Assembly: GCA_013122435.1 (NCBI GenBank)
Contig: WYDT01000001.1
Location: 248,001 to 312,000, forward strand
Source of the DNA: Chloroflexi bacterium AL-N1
GTDB taxonomy: Bacteria; Chloroflexota; Chloroflexia; Chloroflexales; Roseiflexaceae
Direction of reading: 5' to 3'
DNA length: 64,000 nucleotides
The translations under genes were made by a program, and so were the position numbers. The notes under the pieces were generated by a model. The model had not been told where the DNA came from, searched no databases, and worked only from the letters and a program-made list of their open reading frames with translations. Below are positions 19,047 to 26,535 of the stretch, one piece after another (position 1 is the first letter of the stretch; each line of letters starts with the position of its first letter).

Positions 19047-19583
19047 TTATTTATCTTTTTGCCCTTCATCTTTATCGATGTCGAGTGAATTGATAAAATC
19101 ACGGAAAAGGGACAAACCTTCTTCAGTCGTTTCTATCTCAGGATCATCAACATTGGGCTCAAGAGTGGTTTCACCTTCTTCTTCTTCAAGTGGTGTTCCC
19201 CCTTGCTCAAGTACGTGTGGTTCAACATAGATCGGTACATCGGTTCGTACTGCTAGGGCTATAGCATCGCTCGGGCGGGAGTCAATCTCTATAGTATGGC
19301 TACCCTGATCTGCAACAACCCGTGCATAGAATGTGCTATCGCGTATATCGCTGATAAGGATGTATCTGATAGAAGCACCAAGCTCACTAAAAACCGTCTT
19401 CAGTAAATCATGCGTCATAGGGCGTTGTGGCTCTAACCCTTGTAGGGCTATTGCAATCGCATCGGCCTCAAATGGGCCAATAAATATCGGTAAGTAGCGG
19501 CGGCTGTCTACTTCGCGTAAGACAACAACACGATTTTGTGTCAACAGGCTGACGCGGATGCTGTCAACAGTTACCCGGATCAT
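19047..19583 (-). CDS. Bifunctional nuclease (BFN, DUF151) domain protein
   Basis: A 178-residue protein with the BFN/DUF151 domain: LPIFIGPFEADAIAIALQG, RPMTHDLLKTV and SRPSDAIALAVRTDVPIYV. A roughly 50-residue acidic tail follows, rich in Glu and Asp. The domain is widespread in bacteria, actinobacteria and plants. Some members degrade RNA and DNA, but most are uncharacterised. The start at 19583 (MIRVTVDSIRV) is chosen because GAAAGG precedes it and the upstream in-frame extension is an unrelated hydrophobic peptide. Its 3' end borders the DnaA-box cluster. Confidence 0.85.
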   Translation of the reverse strand: MIRVTVDSIRVSLLTQNRVVVLREVDSRRYLPIFIGPFEADAIAIALQGLEPQRPMTHDLLKTVFSELGASIRYILISDIRDSTFYARVVADQGSHTIEIDSRPSDAIALAVRTDVPIYVEPHVLEQGGTPLEEEEGETTLEPNVDDPEIETTEEGLSLFRDFINSLDIDKDEGQKDK

Positions 19584-19876
19584 CGGTCGGCCTTTCTCTG
19601 GGAACCAGGGTTGTATATAACCATGGTACACACCAATAACAACTACAATAACGTGGAATAAAAATTCAACATATACCATAGTAACACGTGCACAAAGAAT
19701 ACGTCAAGGTGTTATCAACAGAGAATTAACAGGTTTTCATTGATTCTGGAGGATAGTCTGTTGTTGGTAGATGCGAGCAGTTATGCGTTCTTAAGAGAGG
19801 TTCTTTATTGCATTGGAGAAAGCAATAGTTGTAATGCTTGTGCGAGGTGCTTCTGGTACTTTGCTTCCATCTCGGT
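19584..19876. other. Intergenic region with a weak DnaA-type box
   Basis: A gap of about 290 bases between two minus-strand genes. It holds the BFN gene promoter and one degenerate DnaA-like box, TTATCAACA, at 19712-19720. No gene was recognised. Confidence 0.45.
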
Positions 19877-20761
19877 CTACCACGCTGGTGATCTATCCAC
19901 AAGCCGTGGATCCAGCCCCTGTGGAATTTCATACAGATACCGGGCGAAGCGGACCACCCACCAAACCCGCATGACGATGTAGTAGGTTTGAATCCTTGTT
20001 CTGGCCCATAAATCCTGTGTATATTGAATGTAGGTTTCAATAACCCCTTCCCATCGGGTATGTGGAATGGGTTGGTAGACCGGATGGGTCATCATATCAG
20101 CAATTTCAAAAGCAGGATCGCCCCAGCCACTATTTTCCCAATCTACAGAAGCCCAGCCATCTGGTCCACGAAGAAAATTTCGACAATTCGGATCAACCCG
20201 ACAGAGCTTTCTTAGTGTTGTAGGCCATTCGGGTGTCTCCCACTGAGCAAATTGCTCAAGGAGATGAATGAGGGATGCAGGTTGCGCAGTAGTTGGTAGT
20301 CGATCAACCTGTTGCTGAACCAGGGCTCTCGCTGTGGTGCTGCTTGTTGCGTTGACAAATGCTTCAGATTGTACAGTGGAGGTTGTGTTTGGTGTAACGG
20401 TGTGGATAGTGGCATAGTGTTGGATCAGTTCTGACCACGTAGCATCATCTTCTGGTGGTGTGGTCAGGACCTCACCCTCAAGCCACCGCTGCACGATCAC
20501 CGGATGGTGATAGTTCTCATCAAGCAATACTGGCTCAGGTGCGATTGCAAGACCGACCTGTCTAAGCGCTGAGAGAGCCTCGAATTCTCGCTTAGCCCGT
20601 CGGCGCTCATCGCGGATGGTAAACTTGATAGCGAGATCATCGTGGGGGCTGGTAGCGCGGTAAAGCAGATTGTTCGCTCCGCCATCGATGCGCCTGATCT
20701 GCCAATCCTGCCACTCGGGATCGCCTTGCTCAACGTGTTCTAGGAGCCTCCGGAAGCTCAT
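19877..20761 (-). CDS. Aminoglycoside/choline-kinase-like phosphotransferase
   Basis: A 294-residue APH-fold kinase. RRIDGGANNLLYRAT is the ATP-binding glycine-rich region. DLAIKFTIRDERRRAKREFE supplies the lysine and helix C glutamate. The catalytic loop is CRVDPNCRNFL, with Asp and Asn but without the usual HGD histidine, and VDWENSGWGDPAFEIADMM is the metal-binding segment. It phosphorylates an unknown small molecule. The start at 20761 is supported by GGAG six bases upstream. Codons 2-6 lie in a variant of the AGCTTCCGGAAGCT palindrome. The gene is 13 bases downstream of the RAYT stop. Confidence 0.8.
   Translation of the reverse strand: MSFRRLLEHVEQGDPEWQDWQIRRIDGGANNLLYRATSPHDDLAIKFTIRDERRRAKREFEALSALRQVGLAIAPEPVLLDENYHHPVIVQRWLEGEVLTTPPEDDATWSELIQHYATIHTVTPNTTSTVQSEAFVNATSSTTARALVQQQVDRLPTTAQPASLIHLLEQFAQWETPEWPTTLRKLCRVDPNCRNFLRGPDGWASVDWENSGWGDPAFEIADMMTHPVYQPIPHTRWEGVIETYIQYTQDLWARTRIQTYYIVMRVWWVVRFARYLYEIPQGLDPRLVDRSPAW
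20745..20758. repeat. REP-like palindrome copy a (variant, inside a coding start)
   Basis: AGCCTCCGGAAGCT, 13 of 14 bases identical to the palindrome AGCTTCCGGAAGCT. It overlaps codons 2-6 of the phosphotransferase gene. Confidence 0.6.
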
Positions 20762-20774
20762 TGCTTCTCCTTTG

Positions 20775-21356
20775 TTAGTCTTTGGTATTCTTTGCTGCTT
20801 CATCGATTGTGTTATAGCTTCCGGAAGCTAGGTAGGTATGCACGAGTGCCTCATACATTACAGGATTGGTAAACTGGTCACGAACAAACTGTTGCTCAGG
20901 TGCATCCTGTGCTCCTGCAATCCAATGTGTGTAGTTTGAGTAGGGCCACCCTTCAGGTTGTGCCACCAGGCCATGTTTTACGGGATTACAGTGAATATAG
21001 CAACAGAGACGGTATAGGTAGACATCCGAGTCGACCAGAATAGCCTGATAGCGCTGATCGAACAATGTTCCACGTCGTTTATAGGCTTTGTTGAATGCTT
21101 GGCTGTAGCTGCCAAACACGCGTTTGGGTACTTCCCCAACTGGTGTGTCACCATCCTGACGCAGGAGCCAGTGGTAGTGATTGGGCAACAAGCAATAGGC
21201 AATGACAGAAATCTCGCATTCGCCAGCGACCTGCATGAGCAAATCGAGCAGATAGTGATAGTTGCACTCTTCTCGAAAAATCGATTGTTTTTCAAAGCCA
21301 CGGTTGTAGATATGATAGTAACTGTCTTTGGTGAATTGAAGATAACGGCGAGGCAT
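20775..21356 (-). CDS. REP-associated tyrosine transposase (RAYT, Y1_Tnp family)
   Basis: A 193-residue Y1-transposase-fold protein. It starts MPRRYLQFTKDSYYHIYNRG, the usual RAYT opening, and carries the HUH-type metal motif as PNHYHWLLRQ. The helical segment with the expected catalytic tyrosine is SYSQAFNKAYKRRGTLFDQRY or nearby, and CNPVKHGL follows. RAYTs are single-copy, domesticated IS200/IS605-like enzymes that mobilise or process REP palindromes. Here the gene is bracketed by copies of AGCTTCCGGAAGCT: one 24 bases upstream of the ATG and one within the last codons. The start at 21356 fits the family better than one 16 codons upstream, which would translate through a palindrome. Confidence 0.9.
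   Translation of the reverse strand: MPRRYLQFTKDSYYHIYNRGFEKQSIFREECNYHYLLDLLMQVAGECEISVIAYCLLPNHYHWLLRQDGDTPVGEVPKRVFGSYSQAFNKAYKRRGTLFDQRYQAILVDSDVYLYRLCCYIHCNPVKHGLVAQPEGWPYSNYTHWIAGAQDAPEQQFVRDQFTNPVMYEALVHTYLASGSYNTIDEAAKNTKD
20815..20830. repeat. REP-like palindrome copy b inside the RAYT 3' end
   Basis: TAGCTTCCGGAAGCTA, a perfect 16-bp palindrome. It encodes LASGSY near the RAYT C-terminus. Confidence 0.8.
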
Positions 21357-21379
21357 AGGTGGGCATCCTTTTACATACG

Positions 21380-21393
21380 AGCTTCCGGAAGCT
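21380..21393. repeat. REP-like palindrome copy c upstream of RAYT
   Basis: AGCTTCCGGAAGCT, a perfect 14-bp palindrome, 24 bases before the RAYT start. Confidence 0.85.
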
Positions 21394-21502
21394 ATACCGC
21401 CCATCCGTGGTCTGAGTTACGGACGTTCCTCTGCCTACCCTACATTGTTGAGCCCGTTCCAATGCGGCATCACATTGTGACTAGTTCTTGTGAGGTCCCC
21501 AC

Positions 21503-21516
21503 GGCTTCCGGAAGCT
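21503..21516. repeat. REP-like palindrome copy d
   Basis: GGCTTCCGGAAGCT, one end base different from the palindrome consensus. A decayed further copy (AGTTTCCGAAGCTT) follows at about 21542. It lies between RAYT and the broken Uma2 gene. Confidence 0.75.
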
Positions 21517-21604
21517 AGAATAAGATATATCAATATGTGTTAGTTTCCGAAGCTTCATGGTATGAAGAGAGTGTGTTGTTATACCCGTACAACCACTTAG
21601 CTAC

Positions 21605-22180
21605 ATGACCGAAGAAGAATATCTGATTTACGAACGTGATAGCATTACCCGCCATGAGTACTATAATGGCAGGATTTATGCAATGACAGGTGGCACAGAG
21701 TCGCATAATCTGATTGCAGCAAACACACTTGCAACACTCCACTCGCAACTTCGACAACGCCCCCGCCGTGTATATCAAAGCGATATACGGGTAAAAATTG
21801 ATCAGACCGGATTAAACACATATCCTGATGTGTTAGTTATTTGTGACCAACCGCAATTTACCGATACAACGCGTGATACTGTTACCAACCCAATGGTTAT
21901 TATTGAGGTACTCTCGCCGTCAACAGAACGATATGATTGTGGTATGAAGTTTCAGCATTATCGAACTATTAAAACATTACAAGACTATCTGCTTCTCGCG
22001 CAGAATAAACAGTATATTGAACACTACTCCCGCCGAGAGGATGGGGAGTAAATGCTGCAAGAAGCGATAGGAAGCAATGCAAACATCTTGATAGCATCAA
22101 TTGAGTGCACGTTATTACTAAAAGATGTGTATGATAAACTTGACTTTGTTCCAGATGAGGACGATCTCCCTCTAGGATAA
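21605..22180 (+). pseudogene. Uma2 family (DUF820) restriction-endonuclease-like gene with an in-frame stop
   Basis: The first 148 codons encode a PD-(D/E)XK-type Uma2 protein: TEEEYLIYERDSITRHEYYNG, then YPDVLVI and MVIIEVLSPSTE with the putative catalytic Asp, Glu and following residues. A TAA at 22049 interrupts it. Reading on in the same frame gives 42 more codons (MLQEAIGSN ... DVYDKLDF ... DDLPLG), which is the normal Uma2 C-terminus, ending at 22180. The N-terminus also seems a few residues short, with no good upstream start. It is therefore a recently inactivated copy, or a readthrough case. REP-like palindromes flank it on both sides (21503 and 22185). Confidence 0.8.
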
Positions 22181-22184
22181 TTAG

Positions 22185-22198
22185 AGCTTCCGGAAGCT
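22185..22198. repeat. REP-like palindrome copy e
   Basis: AGCTTCCGGAAGCT, perfect, five bases after the end of the Uma2 pseudogene. A degenerate relative (AGTTTCCGGAGT) is near 22452, upstream of fixA. Confidence 0.85.
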
Positions 22199-22332
22199 AC
22201 GCTAAAGTTGACATATATTCTCAGAGAAAAGCTATTTCTTTACCCCTGATTCCCCACACCACAGTATGATTGCTATAGTAAGATGTAACGTGGTTCCATA
22301 ACCACTGTCGACAGCGCATTGTCACCATGTAT

Positions 22333-22359
22333 CCCGCAGAACATGTGCTGTGGGTTTTT
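22333..22359 (+). terminator. Terminator-like hairpin in the fixA upstream region
   Basis: CCCGCAG (22333-22339) pairs with CTGTGGG (22348-22354), seven pairs with one G-U, and is followed directly by TTTTT. It stands about 150 bases before fixA. It may end transcription from the Uma2 side or act as an attenuator, since flanking GTCAC/GTGAC arms at 22321 and 22364 could form a competing outer stem. The rest of 22199-22509 shows no gene. Confidence 0.5.
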
Positions 22360-22509
22360 GTGTGTGACACACAGATTTGACCAGTTTCCCAAGACGATCA
22401 AATCCCAGAAAACAGATGCATTGGTAATGTATTTTGTATAGAACAAGATGAAGTTTCCGGAGTAGGAGCCTTGAAATTCAATGGAATATCGTGGAAGGCG
22501 AGATAAGCC

Positions 22510-23349
22510 ATGCACGCAGTTGTAGCTATTAAACAAGTGCCGGACACCTCAAACGTCCGTATCAACCCCGAAACCGGCACACTTATCCGTGAAGGTGTCC
22601 CTGTAGTTATCAATCCGTACGATATCCACGCAGTAGAAATGGCTGTTCGCTTGAAAGAACAGTTTGGTGGTAAGGTGACTGTCATTACGATGGGTCCACC
22701 AAAAGCTGCCGAATCACTGGTCGAATGTGTCGAACAGGGAGTCGACCGTGGGATTCTGGTGAGCGATCGTAAATTTGGTGCTGCCGATACCCTTGCGACC
22801 TCGTACGTCCTTGCCCGTACTATCGAAGCCATACTGGAAGAAGAACAGGTTGATTTGCTCCTGTTTGGCAAGCAAGCTATCGATGGCGATACGGCGCAGG
22901 TTGGTCCAGGGGTGGCTGCTCGTCTGGAAGTTCCCCTCATTAGCTATGCCACATTGATGGAGTCGTTTGACCCCGTCGCACGCACTGCTGTGATCCATCG
23001 CAAAATTGAGCAGGGTGTAGAAGTGATTGAGACCCGTCTCCCAGCCCTGTTGACGGTGGAAAAAGAGATTGCTCCAGTAAAACGAGCCCCTCTGGCTAAC
23101 TTGATCAACGCGGCCAGCTATCAACCAGAGTTCTGGACTGCCGAGACGCCGGTCCAGTTTGATCCGGCTCAGATTGGTATCAAAGGCTCCCCAACTATCG
23201 TTGGTAAGGCTGGCACACCGCCACCTCGTGAGGCCGGTGAGGTGGTAAGAGTGGCTGAGCAAGGTCTGCAAGAAACCACTGCCCATGTGTTGAGCATGAT
23301 TGAACAGGCGGGTGTTCTTCAAGGACAACGACCGAATGGAGGTGCCTAA
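22510..23349 (+). CDS. fixA: Electron-transfer flavoprotein beta subunit, FixA type
   Basis: A 279-residue ETF beta subunit. It starts MHAVVAIKQVPDTSNVRINP and contains the AMP/FAD-binding segment LLFGKQAIDGDTAQVGPG and EKEIAPVKRAPLANL. With FixB it forms the bifurcating ETF that oxidises NADH. The next genes fixB, fixC and fixX follow with overlaps or short gaps, so the complex is complete. FixABCX sends one electron to quinone and one to ferredoxin or flavodoxin, commonly for nitrogenase (family knowledge). No nif genes are in this window. The stop and the fixB start overlap as TAATG. Confidence 0.93.
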   Translation: MHAVVAIKQVPDTSNVRINPETGTLIREGVPVVINPYDIHAVEMAVRLKEQFGGKVTVITMGPPKAAESLVECVEQGVDRGILVSDRKFGAADTLATSYVLARTIEAILEEEQVDLLLFGKQAIDGDTAQVGPGVAARLEVPLISYATLMESFDPVARTAVIHRKIEQGVEVIETRLPALLTVEKEIAPVKRAPLANLINAASYQPEFWTAETPVQFDPAQIGIKGSPTIVGKAGTPPPREAGEVVRVAEQGLQETTAHVLSMIEQAGVLQGQRPNGGA

Positions 23350-24365
23350 TGAGTGACGATACAACCACAACCGCACCCCGTATCTGGGTGTTTATTGAGC
23401 AGGAAGACGGCAAACCGCATCCGGTGTCCTGGGAACTAATGGGGGCGGCAGGTCAGCTCGCAGCCGATCTGGATGGAGTTGTTGAGGGAGTATTGCTTGG
23501 TCACCAGGTTTCGGACATCCCACCTGAGGCTTTTTGTTATGGGGCTAAACGTGTCTACGTCATCGATGACCCCGTACTGGAAATATACCGCAATCTGCCC
23601 TACGCTTTGGGAGTGAGTAAACTCGTCAAACAATACACACCCGAGATTTTTTTGGTCGGCGCAACGACCTTGGGCCGCGATCTGGCCAGCTCTATCGCCA
23701 CACGTGTTCGCACAGGGCTCACGGCTGACTGTACCGAGCTTACTATCGATCCGCAGAAAAAGATCCTCGCGGCCACACGACCGACCTTTGGTGGTAACCT
23801 CATGGCGACAATTTTGTGCCGAAAGCACCGTCCACAGATGGCTACAGTGCGTCCACGTGTGTTGACCATGCCAGAGCCATTAGCCACTGCCGATGGCGAA
23901 ATCATTCACGAGATATTGGGTATGTCCGAAGAGGAAGTGCCGGTCAAGCAGGTACGTTTCATCGCCGGCGAGGAAAAATTCAACATCGAATATGCTGATG
24001 TGATTGTGGCTGGTGGTAAAGGTATTGGTGGCCCAGATGGTTTCAAATTGCTGGAAGAATTAGCCACCGCGCTTGGTGGTGTGGTGGGGGCCAGTCGCCC
24101 GGTGATCGACGCTGGTTGGGTCGGCATCGATCATCAGGTTGGCCAGACCGGTAAGACGGTGCGGCCCAAGTTGTATATTGCTGCCGGTATTTCGGGAGCG
24201 GTCCAGCATACCGTCGGTATGAATGGCTCCGACTTTATTGTGGCCATTAACTCTGACCCGAACGCACCGATCTTCCAGATGGCCGATGTGAGCATCGTCG
24301 GCGATTTATATGAAGTCATCCCCGAAATGATTAAACAGGTCAAAGGAGGTCATCATGCCGAGTAA
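23349..24365 (+). CDS. fixB: Electron-transfer flavoprotein alpha subunit, FixB type
   Basis: A 338-residue ETF alpha subunit. The C-terminal FAD domain is evident: [52 protein letters not shown] and [14 protein letters not shown]. The N-terminal half is the alpha/beta domain that packs on FixA. The extended N-terminus ([20 protein letters not shown]) is normal for the FixB group. It overlaps fixA by one base and fixC by eleven, so the subunits are translationally coupled. Confidence 0.93.
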   Translation: MSDDTTTTAPRIWVFIEQEDGKPHPVSWELMGAAGQLAADLDGVVEGVLLGHQVSDIPPEAFCYGAKRVYVIDDPVLEIYRNLPYALGVSKLVKQYTPEIFLVGATTLGRDLASSIATRVRTGLTADCTELTIDPQKKILAATRPTFGGNLMATILCRKHRPQMATVRPRVLTMPEPLATADGEIIHEILGMSEEEVPVKQVRFIAGEEKFNIEYADVIVAGGKGIGGPDGFKLLEELATALGGVVGASRPVIDAGWVGIDHQVGQTGKTVRPKLYIAAGISGAVQHTVGMNGSDFIVAINSDPNAPIFQMADVSIVGDLYEVIPEMIKQVKGGHHAE

Positions 24366-25671
24366 ACTCGCTTTTGATGCGATTGTTGTGGGTGGCGGTC
24401 CGGCAGGAACCTCTGCAGCGCTAACGATGGCCCGCAGTGGTCTCAAGGTTGTTTTGATCGAGCGGGGACGTTTTGTTGGGTCCAAGAACTTTTTTGGTGG
24501 CGTTATGTATACCCATGCACTGGCTGATGTGCTACCCGATTATTGGGAGCGCAAGCCACCCTTTGAGCGTCCGGTGACGGAGCAAGGTTATTGGATGTTA
24601 TCGCCTGATAGCGTGGTTCGTGTCATGCATAAGAGTGAAGAATACAATCAAGAACCGGCAGATTCGTATACGGTGTTGCGTGCACAGTTCGATCTCTGGT
24701 TTGCTGAACAGGCGGCAAAGGCTGGTGCGCTGGTTATCACCAAAACAACCGTTACTGACATCTTGCGTGATCCACAGGGTCGTGTGATTGGGGTCAACAC
24801 CGACCGACCCGATGGTGAGGTGTATGCGCCGATTGTTGTGATTTCTGAGGGTGTCAACAATCTGCTCACTCAGAAACTTGGTCTGATCAACAATGATTTA
24901 CCACCGCGCTTTGTGGCCCTGGCGGTGAAGGAGTATATCAGTCTGCCAACCAAGGACATCCAATCACGCTTTGGTTTGTCTGGAGCAAAGGAAGGTGTTG
25001 CCATCGATATCTTTGGCGATGCGACTCTGGGTCTCCCCGGAACCTCGTTTCTCTACACCGATAAAGCTGGGGTTTCGATTGGGGTGGGAATGTTGCTCGA
25101 AGAATTTGTTCAGCACAAAGTACGGCCTTATGAGGTACTGGCGCGCTTCAAAAATCATCCTGTTATTCGCCCCTATCTGGAAGGCGGTGAGTCGCGGGAA
25201 TATGGTGCTCATCTTATCCCAGAAACAGGCTATGATCGCATGCCCAAGCTTAATGCCGATGGCGTGCTCGTGGCTGGTGATGCAGCGGGTATGGTTGATG
25301 CGCTCCATCGTGAGGGGACCAATCTGGCGATGACAGCGGGTCGTATGGCGGGTGAAACGGCTATCGCTGCACACCTTCGGCGCGATTTCTCCGCAGGTTT
25401 TCTCAACCAGTATCGGCAGAATCTGGAGGCCAGTTTTGTCCTTAAGGATATGAAGCAATATCGCCGTATGACAGACTTTTTAGACAGCACCCCACATTTT
25501 TTGGGGACGTACGCCAATTTCTTGAACGAAGCCGCGTTGCGCTACTTCACTGCCCATGGTATGCCCAAACGAACAATGGAAAAAGAAATTTTTGGCATGC
25601 TGCAAGAGCGTCGCTCCTTCTTTGGGATGGCCTGGGATATGCTCAAACTACTACGTGCAATGAGAGGATAG
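24355..25671 (+). CDS. fixC: ETF-quinone oxidoreductase-like flavoprotein FixC
   Basis: A 438-residue FAD-dependent oxidoreductase. The N-terminal Rossmann motif is AIVVGGGPAGTSAALTMARSG, followed by the ERG dinucleotide end. The second FAD motif is GVLVAGDAAGMVDALHREGTN. FixC passes electrons from the ETF to the membrane quinone pool and works with the ferredoxin-like FixX. The length and the terminal FGMAWDMLKLLRAM segment are normal. It is four bases ahead of fixX. The last ~100 residues probably form the quinone-binding cap. Confidence 0.93.
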   Translation: MPSKLAFDAIVVGGGPAGTSAALTMARSGLKVVLIERGRFVGSKNFFGGVMYTHALADVLPDYWERKPPFERPVTEQGYWMLSPDSVVRVMHKSEEYNQEPADSYTVLRAQFDLWFAEQAAKAGALVITKTTVTDILRDPQGRVIGVNTDRPDGEVYAPIVVISEGVNNLLTQKLGLINNDLPPRFVALAVKEYISLPTKDIQSRFGLSGAKEGVAIDIFGDATLGLPGTSFLYTDKAGVSIGVGMLLEEFVQHKVRPYEVLARFKNHPVIRPYLEGGESREYGAHLIPETGYDRMPKLNADGVLVAGDAAGMVDALHREGTNLAMTAGRMAGETAIAAHLRRDFSAGFLNQYRQNLEASFVLKDMKQYRRMTDFLDSTPHFLGTYANFLNEAALRYFTAHGMPKRTMEKEIFGMLQERRSFFGMAWDMLKLLRAMRG

Positions 25672-25675
25672 CGCT

Positions 25676-26011
25676 ATGAGTAATCAGAAACATCAACCTT
25701 TAGATCCGGACCTTAGAGCCAGCCTGCCATCTGTTAATGTGGATGATTTGATTGTCTCCATTAAATATTATGTGGATGAGGAATTTGCCCACATTAAGAT
25801 CAAAGAGCCAGGGGTCTGTTCGCATTGCCAAGAGCAACCCTGCCTCGATTTTTGTCCGGTACAGGTGTTCTCATCGGATGGACAAGGTCGCATACTGGTT
25901 GGCTACCAGGCATGTGTTGAGTGTGGTAGCTGCCGTATTGGGTGTCCTATGAAAAATGTGGATTGGAGTTTGCCACGCGGGGGCCATGGTGTGGCCTATA
26001 AATTTGGCTAA
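25676..26011 (+). CDS. fixX: Ferredoxin-like protein FixX
   Basis: A 111-residue ferredoxin-like protein. Two cysteine sets are visible: CSHCQEQPCLDFCP (C-x2-C-x4-C-x3-CP) and CVECGSCRIGCP (C-x2-C-x2-C-x3-CP). The C-terminal tail PRGGHGVAYKFG is the usual FixX ending. It is the iron-sulfur partner of FixC in the electron-bifurcating complex. It is the fourth gene of the fixABCX operon. Confidence 0.93.
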   Translation: MSNQKHQPLDPDLRASLPSVNVDDLIVSIKYYVDEEFAHIKIKEPGVCSHCQEQPCLDFCPVQVFSSDGQGRILVGYQACVECGSCRIGCPMKNVDWSLPRGGHGVAYKFG

Positions 26012-26061
26012 TAGCTCATCATGCGCGGCCACTGACGGCTGTCTGATGAGGAGGAAATACT

Positions 26062-26361
26062 ATGCACGAACAAGCTATTTTGCAAATCGATCAAGCTGCG
26101 TTGAACCTGATTCAGACGCTTGATACGCATGGGGAAGAACTCAAACCCTATCTGGAGGATGAACACCTGGAGCTTTTGCAGGCAGAGGTGATGAATCTGC
26201 GACAAGTTTTATTGGGATTAGAGATGGGCATTCTTTATCAGGACTATCAAGACTGGAATATCTCACCGGATGTGTTGAAGCGCATGGTGAGCGAAGGAAA
26301 AGTACCGATCAATGAAGTTGCATCGCAAGTAGTGGATACATTGCAGAAGAAGAAAGAATAA
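26062..26361 (+). CDS. Small helical protein of unknown function at the end of the fix operon
   Basis: A 99-residue protein that I do not recognise. It is acidic and helical (MHEQAILQIDQAALNLIQTL, then EEHLELLQAEVMNLRQVLLG-like heptads), with no cysteines, membrane segment or catalytic motif. GAGGAGGA lies about eight bases before the ATG, and the gene follows fixX by 50 bases on the same strand with no terminator between. It may be an accessory or assembly factor of the FixABCX complex (inference from position only). It is followed by a repeat and hairpin region that ends the operon. Confidence 0.6.
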   Translation: MHEQAILQIDQAALNLIQTLDTHGEELKPYLEDEHLELLQAEVMNLRQVLLGLEMGILYQDYQDWNISPDVLKRMVSEGKVPINEVASQVVDTLQKKKE

Positions 26362-26535
26362 CGAGACTCCAAAGGTTGCCCCGATTTGAAGGGTATTAGA
26401 AGTAGATTATGGCGTTGCAACGCGAAAAGTGAACCCTAAAGGTCTGAGTGAAACGAGACCCTTAGGGTTGCCCCGATTTGAGGGGTATTAGAAGTAGATT
26501 ATGGCGTTGCAACGGAAAAAGTAAACCCTAAAGGT
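26361..26535. repeat. Tandem direct repeat of about 92 bp, two copies
   Basis: Copy 1 is 26361-26452 and copy 2 is 26453-26535 (slightly shorter). They share ACGAGAC, GGTTGCCCCGATTTGA, GGGTATTAGAAGTAGATTAT, GGCGTTGCAACG and AACCCTAAAGG with few differences. They fill the space between the convergent fix operon and the GH65 gene; copy 2 runs into the GH65 3' end. Confidence 0.8.
26432..26469. terminator. Long hairpin between convergent operons
   Basis: AACCCTAAAGGTCT (26432-26445) pairs with AGACCCTTAGGGTT (26456-26469), 13 of 14 bases, with a ten-base loop. It spans the junction of the tandem repeat and could stop transcription in both directions. There is no T-run, so a Rho-independent mechanism is not assured. 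Confidence 0.5.
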
